From: an uncultured Odoribacter sp.
GTDB taxonomy: Bacteria; Bacteroidota; Bacteroidia; Bacteroidales; Marinifilaceae
Assembly: GCA_910588375.1 (NCBI GenBank)
Contig: CAJUQA010000019.1
Span: 3,578 to 67,577 of the forward strand
Length of the DNA: 64,000 nucleotides
Direction: 5' to 3'
The position numbers were made by a program, and so were the translations under genes. A model generated the notes under the pieces. It saw only the letters and a list, made by a program, of their open reading frames with translations. It was not told the DNA's origin and did no database searches. Positions 53,332 through 61,052 of this stretch are shown here, in pieces. Every line of letters starts with the position of its first letter. Within the stretch, counting starts at the first letter, position 1.

Positions 53332-53943
53332 TTAGAGGTATTCTTTTGTTTCCGGTCCCATGTTGAATAATAAGTCCAGTATGCTTAAATTGGGCATGAA
53401 AGGGAACTTTTCGCCGAAAGTCTGAGGATAAGGTTTTAAGTCTGCAGGGAAAGTTTGGGGATTTTTGGGATGAATGGTGCTTCGGAAGTCGGTGAACGCT
53501 TCTGTTCCCTCCGGGATGTAATCTTCTGTCAGCTCTATTCGGGTATGTAATTTCAGTAAATCCGCCAGAGTATGGAGTATGTTCAGGTTCAGGTCCAGCA
53601 GGTATTTTTCCTTGTGTTCGAAATACGGGCGGAAATCTTCCTCATAATAGTCGTAAAACGGGGAATTTTTATAAGCGGATTCGATTCCTTTATAATGTAG
53701 TTTCTGCCAGGGCGTGGAATAATCAATTTCAGCCTCTTTGGTCAGGAATTTGATTTTTCCGTTTTTCTTTATGGGAACGGTCAGTGGAAGCTTGCCGTTT
53801 GCCGACAGAATTTCGCAGCGATTCCGGTAGCTTTGTTTGCCGTAATGTTCAAACTGTTCGATGAGAGCCGAGGGATGACGGTTCAGGTTGCTCATGTAAC
53901 TGACCGGAGGAAAATAGGCTGTATTTAATAAAAGTGTATCCAT
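53332..53943 (-). CDS. WbqC family protein
   Basis: The 203-residue protein has the WbqC/WbmP-like N-terminal pattern LLLNTAYFPPVSYMSNL, then HYGKQSYRNRCEILSANGKLPLTVPI and YSTPWQKLHYKGIESAYKNSPFYDYYEEDF. The family occurs near polysaccharide genes and is of uncertain enzymatic role. It stands alone and is divergent from the glycogen operon. Confidence 0.88.
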   Translation of the reverse strand: MDTLLLNTAYFPPVSYMSNLNRHPSALIEQFEHYGKQSYRNRCEILSANGKLPLTVPIKKNGKIKFLTKEAEIDYSTPWQKLHYKGIESAYKNSPFYDYYEEDFRPYFEHKEKYLLDLNLNILHTLADLLKLHTRIELTEDYIPEGTEAFTDFRSTIHPKNPQTFPADLKPYPQTFGEKFPFMPNLSILDLLFNMGPETKEYL

Positions 53944-54271
53944 TTCCGTATATTTTATCGGAATGCAAAAATATAAAATTGAGTTTTAAATAGAGAAATG
54001 AATTGGGTGAAATGCTAAAATATTGATTTTTAGTATTTTGTATTTGATTTTCCGCCCAAATAAATAAAAATCAAAAGAAGTACCAAAATAATTTACAGAA
54101 AAATTGTAAAATTTTATAATTATTATTATTTTTCGTACTGTAAAACGAAGGAAAAAGGGAAGGGAAATCGAAGGGGAAAGTGTAACAGGGAAGAGGAAGA
54201 TAGCGTAAAAATCAGTTAGTGCTTGCTAACAAAGTTTTCTTGAAGATAAAACTGGATAAGGAGATGGGAGT
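53944..54271. other. AT-rich divergent region before the glycogen operon
   Basis: 328 bp without a gene. It is very AT-rich near 54020-54130, with several TATTTG-like words but no clean TAnnTTTG. It should hold the operon promoter and the WbqC promoter. I see nothing else. Confidence 0.4.
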
Positions 54272-56260
54272 ATGATGAACTTGAAATTTATAGAGAACGA
54301 TTCGTATCTAGAGCCGTTCAGATATACAATTGAGCAACGGTATCGTAATTTTATTCTGAGGGAAGTGGGATTTACGGAAAACAGGAGAAAGCTGTCGGAA
54401 GCTTTCAATTCGTATCTCTATTATGGTATGCATCATACGGAGGAGGGATGGATTTTCAGAGAGTGGGCACCCCATGCGATGGCTATTTATCTGATAGGTG
54501 ATTTTTCGGAGTGGCAGAAAAGGGAGGAGTTCCGTTTGAAACCTCTGGAATATGGGAATTGGGAGATTTGTATGCCGTTGGAGCGTTTGAAACATGGCAT
54601 GAAATACCGTTTGTTGATAGAGTGGGAAGGAGGTTGCGGAGAGAGGATACCGAGCCACGTGCGGAGAGTGGTACAGAATGAAGAAACGAAAGCTTTTGAT
54701 GCCCAGGTGTGGTTTCCGGAAGCTTACAAATGGGAAAATACATACCGGAAAGCATTAAAAAATCCTTTAATATATGAAGCTCATGTCGGCATGAGCACGG
54801 AAGAAAAAAGGGTCTCCACTTTTGAAGAGTTCCGGACACAGGTTTTGCCTCGGATAGCGGATTTGGGATATAACACCGTTCAGCTGATGGGAATACAGGA
54901 GCATCCCTATTACGGGTCTTTCGGTTACCAGGTGTCCAGTTTCTTTGCTGTGAGTTCCCGTCTGGGAACGCCCGAAGATTTAAAACGGCTGATTGATGAT
55001 GCACACGGCAGGGGGATAGCGGTGGTTATGGATTTGGTACATTCCCATGCGGTCAAGAATGAATTGGAGGGGTTGAGCTGTTTTGACGGTACGTATGATC
55101 AGTATTTTTATCCCGGCGAGAGAGGCAATCACAATTTGTGGAATTCACGGTGTTTTGATTATGGTAAGAATGAAGTATTGAATTTTTTGCTTTCCAATTG
55201 TAAATATTGGTTGGAAGAATTTCGTTTCGACGGTTTCCGTTTCGATGGCATTACCAGTATGTTATATTGGGATCACGGTCTCGGACGGGATTTCACGGAA
55301 TATAAATTTTATTATGACGGCAATCAGAATGAGGATGCAATTATTTACCTGACATTGGCTAACCGGTTGATTCATGAGGTGAATGAAAATGCCGTGACGA
55401 TAGCGGAGGATATGAGCGGGATGCCAGGATTGGCAGTTCCGATCGATGAAGGAGGTATCGGGTTTGATTTCCGGTTGAGCATGGGTATTCCGGATTATTG
55501 GATAAAACTGGTTAAAGAAAAAAGGGACGAGGATTGGCATGTGGGAGATCTGTTTTATGAATTGACCAATAAAAGGCAGGACGAACATACAATCAGTTAT
55601 GCCGAAAGTCATGATCAGGCGATGGTGGGGGATAAGACTCTGATATTCCGGATGGTGGATAAGGAAATGTACACCTCTATGAATGTCTTTGAGCGTAACA
55701 TGACCGTAGACCGGGGAATGGCTTTACACAAAATGATACGTCTCCTGACAATTATGACGGCGGGTGACGGTTATTTGAATTTTTTGGGTAATGAATGGGG
55801 ACATCCGGAATGGATTGATTTCCCGCGGGAAGGAAATGGATGGAGTTATGAGCATGCTCGTCGACTTTGGCATTTGGTGGACGATACGAATCTGCGCTAC
55901 CGTTATCTGAATGCTTTTGACCGGGATATGATACGGTTGGTGAAAAAACAAGATATTTTCCGGTTCCGGCCCGAACCGATGGTGAGGGATAACGAACAGC
56001 AGGTGCTGATATTTTCACGGGGCGGCTTGTTGCTGGCTTTTAATTTTAATCCGTCGCAGTCTTTTTCAGATTATCGCTTCGGAGCGGCTCCGGGGAAATA
56101 TGTGGAAGTCTTGAATACGGATAGTAAGGTGTATGATGGTTTTGAGCGTATCAGGGAACCTGTGCCTCATTTCACATTGTATGACGAATCATCCGGATAT
56201 AATGAATTGAGTCTGTATTTGCCTTCGCGTTCCGCGCTGGTGCTGAAATACGATGATTAA
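54272..56260 (+). CDS. glgB: 1,4-alpha-glucan branching enzyme (GH13)
   Basis: Introduces alpha-1,6 branches in glycogen. The 662-residue protein has an N-terminal CBM48 region (about residues 55-140: GWIFREWAPHAMAIYLIGDFSEW), the GH13 barrel with nucleophile Asp in FRFDGFRFDGITSM, acid Glu in VTIAEDMSGMPG and the third carboxylate in YAESHDQAMVGDKT, and a C-terminal beta domain. The start is ATGATG; either ATG is possible. First gene of a four-gene cluster (54272-60950). Confidence 0.93.
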   Translation: MMNLKFIENDSYLEPFRYTIEQRYRNFILREVGFTENRRKLSEAFNSYLYYGMHHTEEGWIFREWAPHAMAIYLIGDFSEWQKREEFRLKPLEYGNWEICMPLERLKHGMKYRLLIEWEGGCGERIPSHVRRVVQNEETKAFDAQVWFPEAYKWENTYRKALKNPLIYEAHVGMSTEEKRVSTFEEFRTQVLPRIADLGYNTVQLMGIQEHPYYGSFGYQVSSFFAVSSRLGTPEDLKRLIDDAHGRGIAVVMDLVHSHAVKNELEGLSCFDGTYDQYFYPGERGNHNLWNSRCFDYGKNEVLNFLLSNCKYWLEEFRFDGFRFDGITSMLYWDHGLGRDFTEYKFYYDGNQNEDAIIYLTLANRLIHEVNENAVTIAEDMSGMPGLAVPIDEGGIGFDFRLSMGIPDYWIKLVKEKRDEDWHVGDLFYELTNKRQDEHTISYAESHDQAMVGDKTLIFRMVDKEMYTSMNVFERNMTVDRGMALHKMIRLLTIMTAGDGYLNFLGNEWGHPEWIDFPREGNGWSYEHARRLWHLVDDTNLRYRYLNAFDRDMIRLVKKQDIFRFRPEPMVRDNEQQVLIFSRGGLLLAFNFNPSQSFSDYRFGAAPGKYVEVLNTDSKVYDGFERIREPVPHFTLYDESSGYNELSLYLPSRSALVLKYDD

Positions 56261-56287
56261 TAAATAATTTACGAATATATAATAACC

Positions 56288-58258
56288 ATGGCTTATTTAA
56301 AGTTTAACAAAGATGAGTTGGTGAATCTTGAATATTCACTAAAACGGGAGTTCCTGGCAACAAACAGGGCCGGAGGATATCTGTCTTCCACGCTTCCTTG
56401 TTGCAATACGCGAAAGTATCACGGCTTACTGATTGTACCGATTGAGGAATTCGGCGGAGAGCGGCATGTTTTGCTGTCGGCATTGGATGAGACGGTAATC
56501 CAACACGGTCAATCCTTTAATTTCGGTATCCACAAATATCCGGGCAATTATGAACCGAGAGGACATAAGTACATCGTGGATTTTGAGTACGAACCGGTGT
56601 ACACACTGACCTACCGGGTGGGAGGCGTCGTGTTGAAGAAAGAAATTGTACTGGTGCACAACGAAGACCAGGTGGTCATACGCTATACTTTGGTGGATGC
56701 CCATTCCGATACGATTTTGCGTTTGAAACCTTTCCTGGCTTATCGGAATGTAAACAGCCTCTGTAAGGCGAACATGATGGCCAATACCAAATACGAGCCC
56801 ATAGAGAACGGTATCCGCTCCAAATTGTATAACGGATTCCCGTATCTGCACATGCAGTTGAATAAGGCAAATGACTTTGTGGCTGTTCCTGACTGGTATA
56901 AGAATATCGAATATATGGAAGAAGAAAGCCGTGGATATGATTTCCGGGAAGATTTGTTTGTGCCAGGTTATTTTGAAGTACCTATCAAGAAAGGGGAAAG
57001 TATTATATTTTCCGCCTCTACGACATTGGCGGCTCCAGGACGATTGAAGGCGAAATTCCAGAAATTGGTGGAGGGCCGGGGACCCCGTAACAGCTTTGTA
57101 AATTGTTTGAAATATTCCGCTTCCCAGTTTATTGTAAAGGAAGGAAAAGATACAGAGGTGATTGCCGGATACCCTTGGTTCGGAGCCTGGGGACGTGATA
57201 CGTTCATTGCCTTGCCGGGAGTGACTCTGTCTGCCAGCAATGACGTGAAAGGTTGCAAGGATGTGTTGGATACGATGGTGAAGCAACTGAACAACGGTTT
57301 GTTCCCGAATGTGGGGAAAGGAAAGAATGCCGCCTATAATTCCGTGGATGCGCCGATGTGGTTTTTCAAAGCGTTGCAGGAATACGGTGAAGCCGTGGGA
57401 GAGACCGGGCAGATATGGAAGAACTACGGTAGCAAGATGAAAGCGATTCTGACGGCTTACCGCAACGGGCTTAATGCGTTCGTCAGAATGCATGACAACG
57501 GTTTGATTTGGGCGGATGAACCGGGAAAAGCGTTGACATGGATGGATGCTATTGTCAACGGTTGTCCGGTGACGCCTCGGGGGGGGTATCAGGTAGAAAT
57601 CAACGCTCTGTGGTATAATGCCGTTTGTTACAGTCTGAAGCTGGCACAAGCTGCGGGCGATACGAAATTCGTGAAGGAGTGGGAAGGTATGCCCGAAAGG
57701 ATTAAAAACAGTTTCACGGAAGTGTTTTGGATACAGGACAAGGAATATCTGGCTGACTATGTGGGACCGCAGGGACAGAATATTTTCGTACGGCCGAACC
57801 AGATTATTGCCTGTTCATTAGAATATAGCCCGCTGAGTGACGAAATGAAGAGAACGGTGCTGGATGTAGTGAAGCGTGAATTGCTTACACCGAGGGGATT
57901 ACGGACATTGTCTCCGAAGAATCCGTTATATAAGGGCTTGTATGGAGGCGATCAGCCGACAAGGGATGAGGCTTACCACCAGGGAACGGTTTGGCCTTGG
58001 TTGACGGGACCTTATATTGAAGCGAATTTCCGTTTGTATGGCACGGCTTTTGTTCCTACAGCCAAAGAATTGGTGGCCGGATTTGAAGAGGATATGACGC
58101 TGTACGGGATATGTTCTATTTCCGAAGTATATGACGGTAATCCGCCTTACCAGCCCAACGGATGTATTTCCCAGGCATGGAGTGTCGGCGAAATTCTTCG
58201 GGCTCTGGCACTGATTGAAAAGTACGAAAAGCCGGCTCCTAAAGGGAAAAAGAAATAA
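56288..58258 (+). CDS. glycogen debranching enzyme (GH133-type amylo-alpha-1,6-glucosidase)
   Basis: The 656-residue protein removes branch glucose. The N-terminal domain begins FLATNRAGGYLSSTLPCCNTRKYHGLLIVP. The C-terminal (alpha/alpha)6 domain has FGAWGRDTFIALPGVTLSA, WADEPGKALTWMDAIVNGCPVTPRGG and YHQGTVWPWLTGPYIEA, typical GDE_C motifs. It lies 28 bp after the branching enzyme. Confidence 0.93.
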   Translation: MAYLKFNKDELVNLEYSLKREFLATNRAGGYLSSTLPCCNTRKYHGLLIVPIEEFGGERHVLLSALDETVIQHGQSFNFGIHKYPGNYEPRGHKYIVDFEYEPVYTLTYRVGGVVLKKEIVLVHNEDQVVIRYTLVDAHSDTILRLKPFLAYRNVNSLCKANMMANTKYEPIENGIRSKLYNGFPYLHMQLNKANDFVAVPDWYKNIEYMEEESRGYDFREDLFVPGYFEVPIKKGESIIFSASTTLAAPGRLKAKFQKLVEGRGPRNSFVNCLKYSASQFIVKEGKDTEVIAGYPWFGAWGRDTFIALPGVTLSASNDVKGCKDVLDTMVKQLNNGLFPNVGKGKNAAYNSVDAPMWFFKALQEYGEAVGETGQIWKNYGSKMKAILTAYRNGLNAFVRMHDNGLIWADEPGKALTWMDAIVNGCPVTPRGGYQVEINALWYNAVCYSLKLAQAAGDTKFVKEWEGMPERIKNSFTEVFWIQDKEYLADYVGPQGQNIFVRPNQIIACSLEYSPLSDEMKRTVLDVVKRELLTPRGLRTLSPKNPLYKGLYGGDQPTRDEAYHQGTVWPWLTGPYIEANFRLYGTAFVPTAKELVAGFEEDMTLYGICSISEVYDGNPPYQPNGCISQAWSVGEILRALALIEKYEKPAPKGKKK

Positions 58259-58286
58259 GGGTTGTAAATCATTGAAATAAAATAAT

Positions 58287-59573
58287 ATGAAAACAAGAGT
58301 ATTAATGTTCGGTTGGGAGTTCCCTCCTCATATTGCCGGAGGGTTGGGAACCGCCTGTCTTGGCTTGACGAAAGGATTGGCCAAACAAGGTGTGGAGGTG
58401 CTGTTTGTGATGCCGAAAGCTAGTGGGGACGAAGACCAGAGTTCCGCGAAAATTATTAATGCCAGCGATGTGGAGGCATTGTATAATCTGGCGGACATTG
58501 AAGAGTATTGGAAAAACATCAATTTCATGGAAATCGGCTCCAACCTGATTCCTTATATGGATCCGGAGCAGTTCGAACGGGAGGTGAGTGAACAGAAAAA
58601 ATACGGCAACCGTACGGAACGTATCGGCTTTAAGAATAAGTATACTTTTTCCGGGAAGTATGGGGCGAACCTGATGGAAGAAGTGGCGCGCTACGCTATG
58701 GTGGCGGCGACAATTGCCCGCCAGCAGCGGTTTGACGTGATTCATGCTCACGATTGGTTGACGTATGCTGCCGGTATCGCAGCCAAGAAGGTGACGGGAA
58801 AACCCTTGGTAATCCATGTACATGCTACGGAGTTTGACCGGAGCGGAGAGAATGTGAACAGCTTGGTATTTAATCTGGAACGTCAGGGAATGCTGGCTGC
58901 CGACAGGGTTATTACGGTGAGCAATCTGACACGCAATATCGTGATAAACCGGTATGGCATTGACCCGGCGAAGGTAGTTACAGTTCATAATGCAGTGGAT
59001 TTCCAGTCCTATTCGGAAATGAATGTGGAACGCGGGGTGAAAGAGAAAGTGGTGACCTTCTTGGGACGTATCACTTACCAGAAAGGACCCGAATATTTTA
59101 TTGAGGCTGCCAATAAAGTATTGAAAGCCTATCCCAATGTCCGTTTCGTGATGGCCGGGAGCGGTGATTTGATGAACCGTTCCATCCGTCGTGTGGCTCG
59201 ATTGAAGATAGCTACCCGTTTCCATTTTACGGGATTCCTCCGGGGACAGGATGTGCAGAAGATGTTTGCACATAGTGATGTCTATGTGATGCCGTCGGTG
59301 TCCGAGCCTTTCGGTATTTCACCATTGGAGGCCATGCGCTCCGGAGTGCCTACCATTATTTCCAAGCAGTCGGGGGTGGCGGAAGTGTTGAAACATGCCA
59401 TAAAAGTGGATTTTTGGGATGTGGATGCGCTGGCCGATTCAATATACGGCTTGCTGAAATATCCGGCTTTGTCCGAAATGGCAGGGCGTTGTGGGTTGGA
59501 TGAGGTGAATACGCTGAAATGGGAAAATGCCGCTTTCAAGCTGAAAAAGATATATGAAGAAGTGAAAAGATAG
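58287..59573 (+). CDS. GT4 glycosyltransferase (glycogen-synthase-like)
   Basis: The 428-residue GT-B protein starts with RVLMFGWEFPPHIAGGLGTA, the N-terminal sugar-nucleotide fold seen in glycogen synthases. IHAHDWLTYAAG, HNAVDFQSYSEM, TFLGRITYQKGPEYFIEAA and the C-terminal VMPSVSEPFGISPLEAMRSG (EX7E-type glutamates) are present. In the Bacteroides glycogen cluster this gene is the usual candidate for alpha-glucan synthesis, with donor not defined by sequence alone. Confidence 0.88.
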   Translation: MKTRVLMFGWEFPPHIAGGLGTACLGLTKGLAKQGVEVLFVMPKASGDEDQSSAKIINASDVEALYNLADIEEYWKNINFMEIGSNLIPYMDPEQFEREVSEQKKYGNRTERIGFKNKYTFSGKYGANLMEEVARYAMVAATIARQQRFDVIHAHDWLTYAAGIAAKKVTGKPLVIHVHATEFDRSGENVNSLVFNLERQGMLAADRVITVSNLTRNIVINRYGIDPAKVVTVHNAVDFQSYSEMNVERGVKEKVVTFLGRITYQKGPEYFIEAANKVLKAYPNVRFVMAGSGDLMNRSIRRVARLKIATRFHFTGFLRGQDVQKMFAHSDVYVMPSVSEPFGISPLEAMRSGVPTIISKQSGVAEVLKHAIKVDFWDVDALADSIYGLLKYPALSEMAGRCGLDEVNTLKWENAAFKLKKIYEEVKR

Positions 59574-59618
59574 CGGGGGAAATAAATAGAAGAAATAACA
59601 ATAAAAGATTAATATATT

Positions 59619-60950
59619 ATGGATAAGAAAACCTTATGTCTGTATTTTCAGGTTCACCAACCGGTACGCCTCAGGAAATATCACTTTTTCGATCTTGGCA
59701 AGAGCCATGATTACTATGATGATTTCGCCAACCGCACCATCACCCAAAAGGTGGCAAGACGCTGTTATTTGCCGGCAAACCGGATGATGCTGGATTTGAT
59801 CCAGAAATACGGAAAAAACTTCAAGGTGAGTTTTTCTATTTCGGGACTGGCTCTTGAACAGTTTGAGAAATATGCTCCGGAAGTGATAGAAAGTTTTAAA
59901 GCTTTGGCTAAAACAGGATGTGTGGAATTTCTGGCCGAGACCTATTCACATTCTTTGGCTTCGTTAGTGGATGAAAAGGAGTTTACTTTACAGGTAAAAC
60001 AGCATGCGGACTTGATTAAAAAGTTGTTCGGATATACCCCTGTTACATTCAGGAATACGGAGTTGGTTTATTCTGATAAAATCGGGGAGATGGTGGCACG
60101 CATGGGCTACAAGACCATGCTGACCGAAGGGGCAAAACACGTGTTGGGGTGGAAGAGTCCTGATTTTGTGTACACTAATTCGCTGAATCCGAAATTGAAA
60201 TTGTTGTTGAAAAATTTCCGGCTGAGCGATGATATTGCTTTCCGTTTTTCGGATAAATCATGGGGAGAATGGCCGTTGACCGCAGAGAAATACGCCGGTT
60301 GGCTGGCAGAGTCTGTGAAAAATGAGGATATTATCAACCTGTTTATGGATTATGAGACACTGGGCGAACACCAGGATGTTTCTACGGGCATTTTTGCGTT
60401 CATGGCGAATTTGCCGCAGCAGGTGTTTGCAACTTCCGCTTTTGAGTTCCTGACTCCGGCAGAGGCAGCTGCAAAGCATCAGCCGGTAGCGCCGCTGAAC
60501 GTACCGTTTGCCATTTCCTGGGCGGATGAAGAACGCGATTTGACGGCATGGCTGGGAAATGAGTTGCAACTGGAAGCATTTGAAGAACTGTATAAGGTTC
60601 GGGATAAGATAAAGGCGGTGAATGACCCCGCATTGAATTATGATTACTGTTGTCTCCAGGCGAGCGACCATTTTTATTACATGTGTACCAAGTTGTTCTC
60701 GGATGGAGCCGTACATAAATATTTCACTCCCTATGATTCGCCCTATGAAGCATTCATCAATTATATGAATGTACTGAGCGATTTTGTGGCAAGAGTGGAT
60801 GAAAAGTATGAAGGCAAGGGAAAATTTTCCAAGGCTGTGAAAGCTGCCGCACCGGCAGTTGCCGCAAAGAAAACGACGGCTCCCAAAGTCGTGGCGGAGG
60901 AAAAACCGAAGGAAGAGAAGAAAACGACGTCCCGGACGAAGAAGAAGTAA
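59619..60950 (+). CDS. GH57 alpha-amylase-like enzyme
   Basis: The 443-residue cytoplasmic protein has GH57 motifs: CLYFQVHQPVRLRKYHFFD (CSR1), FLAETYSHSLASL, FRNTELVYSDKIGEMV and FMDYETLGEHQDV with the conserved Asp. It acts on alpha-glucans or maltodextrins. The last about 45 residues are an Ala/Lys/Glu-rich low-complexity tail (AAKKTTAPKVVAEEKPKEEK). It ends the operon before a strong terminator. Confidence 0.93.
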   Translation: MDKKTLCLYFQVHQPVRLRKYHFFDLGKSHDYYDDFANRTITQKVARRCYLPANRMMLDLIQKYGKNFKVSFSISGLALEQFEKYAPEVIESFKALAKTGCVEFLAETYSHSLASLVDEKEFTLQVKQHADLIKKLFGYTPVTFRNTELVYSDKIGEMVARMGYKTMLTEGAKHVLGWKSPDFVYTNSLNPKLKLLLKNFRLSDDIAFRFSDKSWGEWPLTAEKYAGWLAESVKNEDIINLFMDYETLGEHQDVSTGIFAFMANLPQQVFATSAFEFLTPAEAAAKHQPVAPLNVPFAISWADEERDLTAWLGNELQLEAFEELYKVRDKIKAVNDPALNYDYCCLQASDHFYYMCTKLFSDGAVHKYFTPYDSPYEAFINYMNVLSDFVARVDEKYEGKGKFSKAVKAAAPAVAAKKTTAPKVVAEEKPKEEKKTTSRTKKK

Positions 60951-60982
60951 AATTTTCGGAGAATAGAAATTACCGGATTTAT

Positions 60983-61032
60983 CAGCATATAGACAAGCTT
61001 TGTTTTATCGCCTGTCTATATGCTGTTTTTTT
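60983..61032 (+). terminator. terminator of the glycogen operon
   Basis: A perfect 12-bp stem (AGCATATAGACA with TGTCTATATGCT) around an 18-nt loop, followed by GTTTTTTT. Confidence 0.9.
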
Positions 61033-61052
61033 GCTATATTTTATTCAACTTC